NCBI GenBank assembly: GCA_948099385.1
Contig: CANUEZ040000209.1
Coordinates: 1,798,001-1,862,000, forward strand
Origin: Fasciola hepatica
Taxonomy: Eukaryota > Platyhelminthes > Trematoda > Plagiorchiida > Fasciolidae
Direction: 5' to 3'
Length of the DNA stretch: 64,000 nt
Within the stretch, counting starts at the first letter, position 1. Each line of letters begins with the position of its first letter. Both the position numbers and the translations under genes were made by a program. Shown here one piece after another: positions 37,683 to 51,200 of the stretch. The notes under the pieces were generated by a model, which was not told the DNA's origin, ran no database searches, and was given only the letters and a program-made list of their open reading frames with translations.

Positions 37683-39796
37683 TCATGCATTGTAAATGTT
37701 GAACAACGCGTTCAGACCCATATCCAATAGCCTTGTGGTGTGGGTGTTCGACTGACAATCGTTCACCCCAACCCTTGTTCGTGTCCCCGTGTGGGCTCTG
37801 TCCATGTGCAATGCTCATGATTCCCTTAGCGGATCAAACAGCTGTACAGTGCTTCCATCATTTTCAATGGTCAGTTCAGTGTTCAAGCTGCATGGAGAAT
37901 CATATTATACAAATCTACTCTGCTACTGCTCTATTGCATTGTATGAGCAATCTGTATGCATTGTTCATAAGGGAATGCCTTGGTTTTACTTAGGCCCATA
38001 AATAGAGAAGTGATGGAACATAGGATTGGATCGGTGTGCGAGAATTTGGTTGTTACCGTTCAAAGCGAAAGCGAAAGCCGAAGCCAATTTGGGGATTGTG
38101 CTATATCATGTATTGTATATGTTGAACAAAGCGTTGAGACCCATATCGGATAGCTTTGTGGTTTGGGTGTTCGACTGACATTCGTTCACCCCAACCCTTG
38201 TTCGTGTCCCCGTGTGGGCTCTGTCCATGTGCAATGCTCATGATTCCCTTAGCCGGCCAAACAGCTGTACAGTGCTTCCATAATTTTCAATGGTCAGTTC
38301 AGTGTTCAAGCTGCATGCAGAATCATATTATACAAATCTACTCTGCTACTGCTCTATTGCATTGTATGAGCAATCTGTGTGGATTGTTCATAAGGGAATG
38401 CCTTGGTTTTACTTAGGCCCATAAATAGAGAAGTGATGGAACATAGGATTGGATCGGTGTGCGAGAATTTGGTTGTTACCGTTCAAAGCGAAAGCGAAAG
38501 CCGAAGCCAATTTGGGGATTGTGCTATATCATGTATTGTATATGTTGAACAAAGCGTTGAGACCCATATCGGATAGCCTTGTGGTTTGGGTGTTCGACTG
38601 ACAATCGTTCACCCCAACCCTTGTTCGTGTCCCCGTGTGGGCTCTGTCCATGTGCAATGCCCATGATTCCATTAAAGGATCAAACAGCTGTACAGTGCTT
38701 CCATAATTTTCAATGGTCAGTTTAGTGTTCAAGCTGCATGGAGAATCATATTATACAAATCTACTCTGCTACTGCTCTATTGCATTGTATGAGCAATCTG
38801 TGTGGATTGTTCATAAGGAAATGCCTTGGTTTTATTTAGCCCCATAAATAGAGAAGTGATGGAACATAGGATTGGATCGGTGTGCGAGAATTTGGTTGTG
38901 ACCGTTCTAAGCGAAAGCGAAAGCCAAAGCCAATTTGGGGATTGTGCTATATCATGTATTGTATATGTTGAACAAAGCTTTCAGACCCATATGGGATAGC
39001 CTTGTGGTTTGGGTGTTCGACTGACAATCGTTCACCCCAACCCTTGTTCGTGTCCCGTGTGGGCTCTGTCCATGTGCAATGCTCATGATTCCCTTAGCGG
39101 ATCAAACAGCTGTACAGTGCTTACATCATTTTCAGAGGTCAGTTCAGTGTTCAAGCTGCATGGAGAATCATATTATACAAATCTACTCTGCTACTGCTCT
39201 ATTGCATTGTGTGAGCAATCTGTGTGGATTGTTCATAACGGAATGCCTTGGTTTTACTTAGACCCATAAATAGTGAAGTGATGGAACATAGGATTGGATC
39301 GGTGTGCGAGAATTTGGTTGTTACCGTTCAAAGCGAAAGCGAAAGCCGAAGCCAATTTGGGGATTGTGCTATATCATGTATTGTATATGTTGAACAAAGC
39401 GTTGAGACCCATATTGGATAGCCTTGTGATTTCGGTGTTCGACTGACAATCGTTCACCCCAACCCTTGTTCGTGTCCCCGTGTGGGCTTTATCCATGTGC
39501 AATGCTCATGATTCCCTCAGCGGATCAAACAGCTGTAAAGTGCTTCCATAATTTTCAATGGTCAGTTCAGTGTTCAAGCTGCATGGGGAATCATATAATA
39601 CGAATCTACTCTGCTACTGCTCTATTGCATTGTATGAGCAATCTGTGTGGATTGTTCATAAGGGAATGCCTTGGTTTTACTTAGGCCCATAAATAGAGGA
39701 GTGATGGAACATAGGATTGGATCGGTGTGCGAGAATTTGGTTGTTACCGTTCAAAGCGAAAGCGAAAGCCGAAGCCAATTTGGGGATTGTGCTATA

Positions 39797-40640
39797 TCAT
39801 GTAGTGTATAAGTTAAACGAAGCGTTGAGACCCATATCGGATAGCCTTGTGGTTTGGGTGTTCGACTGACATTCGTTCACCCCAACCCTTGTTCGTGTCC
39901 CGTGTGGGCTCTGTCCATGTGCAATGCTCATGATTCCCTTAGCGGATCAAACAGCTGTACAGTGCTTCCATCATTTTCAGAGGTCAGTTCAGTGTTCAAG
40001 CTGCATGGATAATCATATTATACAAATCTACTCTGCTACTGCTCTATTGCATTGTATGAGCAATCTGTATGCATTGTTCATAACGGAATGCCTTGGTTTT
40101 ACTTAGACCCATAAATAGAGAAGTGATGGAACATAGGATTGGATCGGTGTGCGAGAATTTGGTTGTTACCGTTCAAAGCGAAAGCGAAAGCCGAAGCCAA
40201 TTTGGGGATTGTGCTATATCATGTTCTGTATATGTTGAACAAATCGCTGAGACCCATATCTGATAGCCTTGTGGTTTGTGTGTTCGACTGACATTCGTTC
40301 ACCCCAACCCTTGTTCGTGTCCCCGTGTGGGCTCTGTTCTCGTGCAATGCCCATGATTCCATTAACGGATCAAACAGCTGTACAGTGCTTCCATCATTTT
40401 CAATGGACAGTTCAGTGCTCAAGCTGCATGCAGAATCATATTATACAAATCTACTCTGCTACTGCTCTATTGCATTGCATGAGCAATCTGTGTGGATTGT
40501 TCATAAGGAATGCCTTGGTTTTACTTAGGCCCATAAATAGAGAAGTGTTGGAACATAGGATTGGATCGGTGTGCGAGAATTTGGTTGTTACCGTTCAAAG
40601 CGAAAGCGAAAGCCGAAGCCAATTTAGAGATTGTTCTATA
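39797..40640. repeat. Two-monomer segment, right copy
   Basis: This is the partner of 33027-33871. Private changes are AGTTAAACG near 39813, TCATGTTCTG at 40219, and a loss of one G in CATAAGGAATGCC near 40502. The flanking units differ from those around the left copy, so the exchange involved a short segment or the flanks have since been overwritten. Confidence 0.8.
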
Positions 40641-43180
40641 TCATGTAGTGTATAAGTTGAACGAAGCGTTCAGACCCATATCGGATAGCCTTGTGTTCTG
40701 GGTGTTCGACTGAGAATCGTTCACCCCAACCCTTGTTCGTGTCCCCGTGTGGGCTCTGTCCATGTGCAATGCTCATGATTCCCTTAGCGGATCAAACAGC
40801 TGTACAGTGCTTCCATCATTTTCAATGGTCAGTTCAGTGTTCAAGCTGCATGGATAATCATATCATACAAATCTACTCTGCTACTGCTCTGTTGCATTGT
40901 ATGAGCAATCTGTATGCAATGTTCATAAGGGAATGCCTTGGTTTTAATTAGGCCCATAAAAAGAGAAGTGATGGAACATAGGATTGGATCGGTGTGCGAG
41001 AATTTGGTTGTAACCGTTCAAAGCGAAAGCGAAAGCCGAAGCCAATTTGGGGATTGTGCTATATCATGTAGTGTATATGTTGAACAAAGCGTTGAGACCC
41101 ATATGGGATAGACTTGTGGTTTGGGTGTTCGACTGACATTCGTTCACCCCAACCCTTGTACGTGTTCCTGTGTGGGCTCTGTCCATTTGCATTGCCCATG
41201 ATTCCCTTACTGGATCAAACAGCTGTACAGTGCTTTCATCATTTTCAATGGTCAGTTCCGTGGTCAAGCTGCATGGATAATCATATCATACAAATCTACT
41301 CTGCTACTGCTCTGTTGCATTGTATGAGCAATCTGTATGCATTTTTCATAAGGGAATGCCTTGGTTTTACTTAGGCCCATAAATAGAGGAGTGATGGAAC
41401 ATAGGATTGGATCGGTGTGCGAGAATTTGGTTGTTACCGTTCAAAGCGAAAGCGAAAGCCGAAAACAATTTGGGGATTGTGCTATATCATGTATTGTATA
41501 TGTTGAACAAATCATTGAGACCCACATGGGATAGCCATGTAAATTGGGTGTTCGACTGACATTCGTTCACCCCAACCCTTGTTCGTGTCCCCGTGTGGGC
41601 TCTGTCCATGTGCAATGCTCATGATTCCCTTAGCGGATCAAACAGCTGTACAGTGCTTCCATAATTTTCAATGGTCAGTTCAGTGTTCAAGCTGCATGGA
41701 GAATTATATTATACAAATCTACTGTGCAACTGCTCAAGTGCATTGTATGAGCAATCTGTGTGGGGATTGTTCATAAGGGAATGCCTTGGTTTTATTTAGG
41801 CCCATAAATAGAGAAGTGATGGAACATAGGATTGGATCGGTGTGCGAGAATTTGGTTGTTACCGTTCAAAGCGAAAGCGAAAGCCGAAGCCAATTTGGGG
41901 ATTGTGCTATATCATGTATTGTATATGTTGAACAAATCATTGAGACCCACATGGGATAGCCTTGTAGTTTGGGTGTTCGACTGACAATCGTTCACCCCAA
42001 CCCTTGTTCGTGTCCCCGTGTGGGCTCTGTCCATGTGCAATGCTCATGATTCCCTTACCGGATCAAACAGCTGTACAGTGCTTCCATCATTTGCAATGGT
42101 CAGTTCAGTGTTCAAGCTGCATGGAGAATCATATTATACAAATCTACTCTGCTACTGCTCTATTGCTTTGCATGAGCAATCTGTGTGGATTGTTCATAAG
42201 GGAATGCCTTGGTTTTACTTAGGCCCATAAATAGAGAAGTGATGGAACATAGGATTGGATCGGTGTGCGAGAATTTGGTTGTTACCGTTCAAAGCGAAAG
42301 CGAAAGCCGAAGCCAATTTGGGGATTGTGCTATATGATGTATTGCATATGTTGAACAAATCGTTGAGACCCATATTGGATAGCCTCGTGGTTTGGGTGTT
42401 CGACTGACAATCGTTCACCCCAACCCTTGTTCGTGTCCCCGTGTGGGCTCTGTCCATGTGCAATGCCCATGATTCCAATGACGGATCAAACATCTGCACA
42501 TTGCTTCCATTATTTTCAATGGTCAGTTCAGTGTTCAAGCTGCATGTATAATCATATCATACAAATCTACTCTGCCACTGCTTTATTGCATTGTATGAGC
42601 AATCTGTGTGGATTGTTCATAAGGGAATGCCTTGGTTTTACTTAGGCCCATAAATAGAGAAGTGATGGAACATAGGATTGGATCGGTGTGCGAGAATTTG
42701 GTTGTTACCGTTCAAAGCGAAAGCGAAAGCCGAAGCCAATTTGGGGATTGTGCTATATCATGTATTGTATATGTTGGACAATGCAGTGAGACCCATATTG
42801 GATAGCCTTGTGGTTTGGGTGTTCGACTGACAATCGTTAACCCCAACCCTTGTTCGTGTCCCCGTGTGGGCTCTGTCCATGTGCAATGCCCATGATTCCA
42901 TTAACGGATCAAACACCTGTACAGTGCTTCCATAATTTTCAATGGTCAGTTCAGTGTTCAAGCTGCATGGAGAATCATATTATACAAATCTACTCTGCTA
43001 CTGCTCTATTGCATTGTATGAGCAATCTGTATGCATTGTTCATAACGGAATGCCTTGGTTTTACTTAGGCCCATAAATAGAGAAGTGATGGAACATAGGA
43101 TTGGATCGGTGTGCGAGAATTTGGTTGTTACCGTTCAAAGCGAAAGCGAAAGCCGAAGCCAATTTGGGGATTGTGCTATA

Positions 43181-46100
43181 TCATGTATTGTATATGTTGA
43201 ACAAACCGTTCAGACCCATACCGGATAGCCTTGTGGTTTAGGTGTTCCACTGACATTCGTTCACCCCAACCCTTGTACGTGTTCCTGTGTGGGCTCTGTC
43301 CATTTGCATTGCCCATGATTCCCTTACTGGATCAAACAGCTGTACAGTGCTTCCATCATTTTCAATGGTCAGTTTAGTGTTCAAGCTGCATGGATAATCA
43401 TATCATACAAATCTACTGTGCAACTGCTCAAGTGCATTGTATGAGCAATCTGTGTGGGGATTGTTCATAAGGGAATGCCTTGGTTTTATTTAGGCCCATA
43501 AATAGAGAAGTGATGGAACATAGGATTGGATCGGTGTGCGAGAATTTGGTTGTTACCGTTCAAAGCGAAAGCGAAAGCCGAAGCCAATTTGGGGATTGTG
43601 CTATATCATGTATTGTATATGTTAAACAAATCATTGAGACCCACATGGGATAGCCTTGTGGTTTGGGTGTTCGAATGACAATCGTTCACCCCAACCCTTG
43701 TTCGTGTCCCCGTGTGGGCTCTGTCCATGTGCAATGCTCATGATTCCCTTAGCGGATCAAACAGCTGTACAGTGCTTCCATCATTTTCAATGGTCAGTTC
43801 CGTGGTCAAGCTGCATGGAGAATCATATTATACAAATCTACTCTGCTACTGCTCTGTTGCATTGTATGAGCAATCTGTGTGGGGATTGTTCATAAGGGAA
43901 TGCCTTGGTTTTACTTAGGCCCATAAATAGAGAAGTGATGGAAAATAGGATTGGATCGGTGTGCGAGAATTTGGTTGTTACCGTTCAAAGCGAAAGCGAA
44001 AGCCGAAGCCAATTTGGGGATTGTGCTATATCATGTATTGTATATGTTGAACAAAGCGTTCAGACCCATATCGGATAGCTTTGTGGTTTGGGTGTTCGAC
44101 TGACATTCGTTCACCCCAACCCTTGTACGTGTTCCCGTGTGGGCTCTGTCCATTTGCATTGCCCAAGATTCCCTTACTGGATCAAACAGCTGTACAGTGC
44201 TTCCATCATTTTCAATGGTCAGTTCAGTGTTCAAGCTGCATGGAGAATCATATCATACAAATCTACTCTGCTACTGCTCTGTTGCATTGTATGAGCAATC
44301 TGTGTGGGGATTGTTCATAAGGGAATGCCTTTGTTTTACTTAGGCCCATAAATAGAGAAGTGATGGAACATAGGATTGGATCGGTGTGCGAGAATTTGCT
44401 TGTTACCGTTCAAAGGGAAAGCGAAAGCCGAAGCCAATTTGGGGATTGTGCTATATCATGTATTGTATATGTTGAACAAAGCGTTCAGACTCATATCTGA
44501 TAGCCTTGTGGTTTGGGTGTTCGACTGACATTCGTTCACCCCAACCCTTGTTCGTGTCCCGTGTGGGCTCTGTCCATGTGCAATGCTCATGATTCCCTTA
44601 CTGGATCAAACAGCTGTACAGTGCTTCCATAATTTTCAATGGTCAGTTCAGTGTTCAAGCTGCATGGAAAATTATATTATACAAATCTAATGTGCAATTG
44701 CTCAAGTGCATTGTATGAGCAATCTGTGTGGATTGTTCATCATGGAATGCCTTGGTTTTACTTAGGCCCATAAATAGAGAAGTGTTGGAACATAGGATTG
44801 GATCGGTGTGCGAGAATTTGGTTGTTACCGTTCAAAGCGAAAGCGAAAGCCGAAGCCAGTTTGGGTATTGTGCTATATCATGTATTGTATATGTTGAACA
44901 AAGCGTTCAGACCCATATGGGATAGCCTTGTGGTTTGGGTGTTCGACTGACAATCGTTCACCCCAACCCTTGTTCGTGTCCCCGTGTGGGCTCTGTCCAT
45001 GTGCAATGCTCAAGATTCCCTTGGCGGATCAAACAGCTGTACAGTGCTTCCATAATTTTCAATGGTCAGTTCAGTGTTCAAGCTGCATGGATAATCATAT
45101 CATACAAATCTACACTGCTACTGCTCAAGTGCATTGTATGAGCAATCTGTGTGGGGATTGTTCATAAGGGAATGCCTTGGATTACTTAGGCCCATAAATA
45201 GAGAAGTGATGGAACATAGGATTGGATCGGTGTGCGAGAATTTGGTTGTTACCGTTCAAAGCGAAAGCGAAAGCCGAAGCCAATTTGGGGATTGTGCTAT
45301 ATCATGTATTGTATATGTTGAACAAAGTTTTGAGACCCATTTCCAATAGCCTAGTGGTTTGGGTGTTCGACTGACAATCGTTCACCCCAACCCTTGTACG
45401 TGTTCCCGTGTGGGCTCTGTCCATTTGCATTGCCCATGATTCCCTTACTGGATCAAACAGCTGTACAGTGCTTCCATCATTTTCAATGGTCAGTTCAGTG
45501 TTCAAGCTGCATGGATAATCATATCATACAAATCTACACTGCTACTGCTCAAGTGCATTGTATGAGCAATCTGTGTGGGGATTGTTCATAAGGGAATGCC
45601 TTGGATTACTTAGGCCCATAAATAGAGAAGTGATGGAACATAGGATTGGATCGGTGTGCGAGAATTTGGTTGTTACCGTTCAAAGCGAAAGCGAAAGCCG
45701 AAGCCAATTTGGGGATTGTGCTATATCATGTATTGTATATGTTGAACAAAGCGTTCAGACTCATATCTGATAGCCTTGTGGTTTGGGTGTTCGACTGACA
45801 ATCGTTCACCCCAACCCTTGTTCGTGTCCCCGTGTGGGCTCTGTCCATGTGCAATGCTCATGATTCCCTTACTGGATCAAACAGCTGTACAGTGCTTCCA
45901 TCATTTTCAATGGTCAGTTCAGTGTTCAAGCTGCATGGAGAATTATATTATACAAATCTACTGTGCAACTGCTCAAGTGCATTGTATGAGCAATCTGTGT
46001 GGATTGTTCATAAGGGAATGCCTTGGTTTTACTTAGGCCCATAAATAGAGAAGTGTTGGAACATAGGATTGGATCGGTGTGCGAGAATTTGGTTGTTACC

Positions 46101-48266
46101 GTTCAAAGCGAAAGCGAAAGCCGAAGCCAATTTGGGGATTGTGCTATATCATGTATTGTATATGTTGAACAAAGTTTTGAGACCCATTTCCAACAGCCTA
46201 GTGGTTTGGGTGTTCGACTGACAATCGTTCACCCCAACCCTTGTTCGTGTCCCCGTGTGGGCTCTGTCCATGTGCAATGCTCATGATTCCCTTAGCGGAT
46301 CAAACAGCTGTACAGTGCTTCCATCATTTTCAATGGTCAGTTCAGTGTTCAAGCTGCATGGAGAATCATATTATACAAATCTACTCTGCTACTGCTCTAT
46401 TGCATTGTATGAGCAATCTGTGTGGATTGTTCATAAGGGAATGCCTTGGTTTTATTTAGGCCCATAAATAGAGAAGTGATGGAACATAGGATTGGATCGG
46501 TGTGCGAGAATTTGGTTGTTACCGTTCAAAGCGAAAGCGAAGGCCGAAACCAGTTTGGGGATTGTGCTATTTCATGTAGTGTATATGTTGAACAAAGCGT
46601 TCAGACCCATATGGGATAGCCTTGTGGTTTGGGTGTTCGACTGACAATCGTTCACCCCAACCCTTGTTCGTGTCCCCGTGTGGGCTCTGTCCATGTGCAA
46701 TGCTCAAGATTCCCTTTGCGGATCAAACAGCTGTACAGTGCTTCCATCATTTTCAATGGTCAGTTCCGTGGTCAAGCTGCATGGAGAATCATATTATACA
46801 AATCTACTCTGCTACTGCTATTTTGCATTGTATGAGCAATCTGTGTGGATTGTTCATAAGGGAATGCCTTGGTTTTACTTAGGCCCATAAATAGAGAAGT
46901 GATGGAACATAGGATTGGATCGGTGTGCGAGAATTTGGTTGTTACCGTTCAAAGCGAAAGCGAAAGCCGAAGCCAATTTGGGGATTGTGCTATATCATGT
47001 ATTGTATATGTTGAACAAAGCGTTCAGACTCATATCTGATAGCTTTGTGGTTTGGGTGTTCGACTGACATTCGTTCACCCCAACCCTTGTACGTGTTCCC
47101 GTGTGGGCTCTGTCCATTTGCATTGCCCATGATTACCTTACCGGATCAAACAGCTGTACAGTGCTTCCATAATTTTCAATGGTCAGTTCAGTGTTCAAGC
47201 TGCATGGAGAATTATATTATACAAATCTACTGTGCAACTGCTCAAGTGCATTGTATGAGCAATCTGTGTGGGGATTGTTCATAAGGGATTGCCTTGGTTT
47301 TACTTAGGCCCATAAATAGAGAAGTGTTGGAACAACGGATTGGATCGGTGTGCGAGAATTTGGTTGTTACCGTTCAAAGCGAAAGCGAAAGCCGAAGCCA
47401 ATTTGGGGATTGTGCTATATCATGTATTGTATATGTTGAACAAAGCGTTCAGACCCATATTGGATAGCCTTGTGATTTGGGTGTTCGACTGACAATCATT
47501 CACCCCAACCCTTGTACGTGTTCCCGTGTGGGCTCTGTCCATTTGCATTGCCCATGATTCCCTTAGCGGATCAAACAGCTGTACAGTGCTTCCATCATTT
47601 TCAATGGTCAGTTCAGTGTTCAAGCTGCATGGATAATCATATCATACAAATCTACTCTGCTACTGCTCTGTTGCATTGTATGAGCAATCTGTGTGGGGAT
47701 TGTTCATAAGGGAATGCCTTGGATTACTTAGGCCCATAAATAGAGAAGTGATGGAACATAGGATTGGATCGGTGTGCGAGAATTTGGTTGTTACCGTTCA
47801 AAGCGAAAGCGAAAGCCGAAGCCAATTTGGGGATTGTGCTATATCATGTATTGTATATGTTGAACAAAGCGTTCAGACTCATATCTGATAGCCTTGTGTT
47901 TTGGGTGTTCGACTGACATTCGTTCACCCCAACCCTTGTTCGTGTCCCCGTGTGGGCTCTTTCCATGTGCAATGCTCATGATTCCCTTACTGGATCAAAC
48001 AGCTGTACAGTGCTTCCATAATTTTCAATGGTCAGTTCAGTGTTCAAGCTGCATGGAGAATTATATTATACAAATCTACTGTGCAACTGCTCAAGTGCAT
48101 TGTATGAGCAATCTGTGTGGATTGTTCATAAGGGAATGCCTTGGTTTTACTTAGGCCCATAAATAGAGAAGTGATGGAACATAGGATTGGATCGGTGTGC
48201 GAGAATTTGGTTGTTACCGTTCAAAGCGAAAGCGAAAGCCGAAGCCAATTTGGGGATTGTGCTATA
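43181..48266. repeat. Twelve-monomer segment A1 (5086 bp)
   Basis: Unit starts are 43181, 43606, 44031, 44456, 44878, 45302, 45726, 46149, 46572, 46995, 47420 and 47844. Nearly every unit has its own variant set: ACCGGATAG with TTTAGGTGTTCC (43181), GTTAAACAAATCATTG with TTCGAATGAC (43606), CCCAAGATTCCC (44031), TTGGCGGATC (44878), TTTTGAGACCCATTTCC (45302 and 46149), and GCTATTTTGC (46572). The same order reappears from 48267, first at an offset of 5086 and then 5508 bp. Confidence 0.88.
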
Positions 48267-51200
48267 TCATGTATTGTATATGTTGAACAAACCGTTCAGA
48301 CCCATACCGGATAGCCTTGTGGTTTAGGTGTTCCACTGACATTCGTTCACCCCAACCCATGTTCGTGTCCCCGTGTGGGCTCTGTCCATGTGCAATGCTC
48401 ATGATTCCCTTACTGGATCAAACAGCTGTACAGTGCTTCCATCATTTTCAATGGTCAGTTTAGTGTTCAAGCTGCATGGATAATCATATCATACAAATCT
48501 ACTGTGCAACTGCTCAAGTGCATTGTATGAGCAATCTGTGTGGGGATTGTTCATAAGGGAATGCCTTGGTTTTATTTAGGCCCATAAATAGAGAAGTGAT
48601 GGAACATAGGATTGGATCGGTGTGCGAGAATTTGGTTGTTACCGTTCAAAGCGAAAGCGAAAGCCGAAGCCAATTTGGGGATTGTGCTATATCATGTATT
48701 GTATATGTTAAACAAATCATTGAGACCCACATGGGATAGCCTTGTGGTTTGGGTGTTCGAATGACAATCGTTCACCCCAACCCTTGTTCGTGTCCCCGTG
48801 TGGGCTCTGTCCATGTGCAATGCTCATGATTCCCTTAGCGGATCAAACAGCTGTACAGTGCTTCCATCATTTTCAATGGTCAGTTCCGTGGTCAAGCTGC
48901 ATGGAGAATCATATTATACAAATCTACTCTGCTACTGCTCTGTTGCATTGTATGAGCAATCTGTGTGGGGATTGTTCATAAGGGAATGCCTTGGTTTTAC
49001 TTAGGCCCATAAATAGAGAAGTGATGGAAAATAGGATTGGATCGGTGTGCGAGAATTTGGTTGTTACCGTTCAAAGCGAAAGCGAAAGCCGAAGCCAATT
49101 TGGGGATTGTGCTATATCATGTATTGTATATGTTGAACAAAGTTTTTAGACCCATTTCCAATAGCCTAGTGGTTGGGTGTTCGACTGACAATCGTTCACC
49201 CCAACCCTTGTTCGTGTCCCCGTGTGGGCTCTGTCCATGTGCAATGCTCAAGATTCCCTTTGCGGATCAAACAGCTGTACAGTGCTTCCATAATTTTCAA
49301 TGGTCAGTTCCGTGGTCAAGCTGCATGGAGAATCATATTATACAAATCTACTCTGCTACTGCTCTATTGCATTGTATGAGCAATCTGTGTGGATTGTTCA
49401 TAAGGGAATGCCTTGGTTTTACTTAGGCCCATAAATAGAGAAGTGATGGAAAATAGGATTGGATCGGTGTGCGAGAATTTGGTTGTTACCGTTCAAAGCG
49501 AAAGCGAAAGCCGAAGCCAATTTGGGGATTGTGCTATATCATGTATTGTATATGTTGAACAAAGCGTTCAGACCCATATCGGATAGCTTTGTGGTTTGGG
49601 TGTTCGACTGACATTCGTTCACCCCAACCCTTGTACGTGTTCCCGTGTGGGCTCTGTCCATTTGCATTGCCCAAGATTCCCTTACTGGATCAAACAGCTG
49701 TACAGTGCTTCCATCATTTTCAATGGTCAGTTCAGTGTTCAAGCTGCATGGAGAATCATATCATACAAATCTACTCTGCTACTGCTCTGTTGCATTGTAT
49801 GAGCAATCTGTGTGTGGATTGTTCATAAGGGAATGCCTTGGTTTTACTTAGGCCCATAAATAGAGAAGTGATGGAACATAGGATTGGATCGGTGTGCGAG
49901 AATTTGCTTGTTACCGTTCAAAGGGAAAGCGAAAGCCGAAGCCAATTTGGGGATTGTGCTATATCATGTATTGTATATGTTGAACAAAGCGTTCAGACTC
50001 ATATCTGATAGCCTTGTGGTTTGGGTGTTCGACTGACATTCGTTCACCCCAACCCTTGTTCGTGTCCCGTGTGGGCTCTGTCCATGTGCAATGCTCATGA
50101 TTCCCTTACTGGATCAAACAGCTGTACAGTGCTTCCATCATTTTCAATGGTCAGTTCAGTGTTCAAGCTGCATGGAGAATCATATCATACAAATCTACTC
50201 TGCTACTGCTCTATTGCATTGTATGAGCAATTTGTGTGGATTGTTCATCATGGAATGCCTTGGTTTTACTTAGGCCCATAAATAGAGAAGTGTTGGAACA
50301 TAGGATTGGATCGGTGTGCGAGAATTTGGTTGTTACCGTTCAAAGCGAAAGCGAAAGCCGAAGCCAGTTTGGGGATTGTGCTATATCATGTATTGTATAT
50401 GTTGAACAAAGCGTTCAGACCCATATGGGATAGCCTTGTGGTTTGGGTGTTCGACTGACAATCGTTCACCCCAACCCTTGTTCGTGTCCCCGTGTGGGCT
50501 CTGTCCATGTGCAATGCTCAAGATTCCCTTGGCGGATCAAACAGCTGTACAGTGCTTCCATAATTTTCAATGGTCAGTTCAGTGTTCAAGCTGCATGGAT
50601 AATCATATCATACAAATCTACACTGCTACTGCTCAAGTGCATTGTATGAGCAATCTGTGTGGGGATTGTTCATAAGGGAATGCCTTGGATTACTTAGGCC
50701 CATAAATAGAGAAGTGATGGAACATAGGATTGGATCGGTGTGCGAGAATTTGGTTGTTACCGTTCAAAGCGAAAGCGAAAGCCGAAGCCAATTTGGGGAT
50801 TGTGCTATATCATGTATTGTATATGTTGAACAAAGTTTTGAGACCCATTTCCAATAGCCTAGTGGTTTGGGTGTTCGACTGACAATCGTTCACCCCAACC
50901 CTTGTACGTGTTCCCGTGTGGGCTCTGTCCATTTGCATTGCCCATGATTCCCTTACTGGATCAAACAGCTGTACAGTGCTTCCATCATTTTCAATGGTCA
51001 GTTCAGTGTTCAAGCTGCATGGATAATCATATCATACAAATCTACACTGCTACTGCTCAAGTGCATTGTATGAGCAATCTGTGTGGGGATTGTTCATAAG
51101 GGAATGCCTTGGATTACTTAGGCCCATAAATAGAGAAGTGATGGAACATAGGATTGGATCGGTGTGCGAGAATTTGGTTGTTACCGTTCAAAGCGAAAGC

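Larger units (their letters stand above)
27943..43180. repeat. Middle zone: 36 divergent monomers with long-range duplicated segments
   Basis: By eye this is the most variable part of the array. It contains segments repeated at about 2966 bp (7 monomers), 4232 bp (10 monomers) and 6770 bp (16 monomers). A subtype with GTACGTGTTCCTGTG and TTGCATTGCCC starts here (28367, 31334, 35566, 41064) and I did not see it further left. Other local variants are GTATGCATTGTTC, CATAACGGAATG, TTCAGAGGTCAG, TTAGACCCATAAA and ATGATTCCATTAACGG. No gene, RNA or mobile element is seen. Confidence 0.88.
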
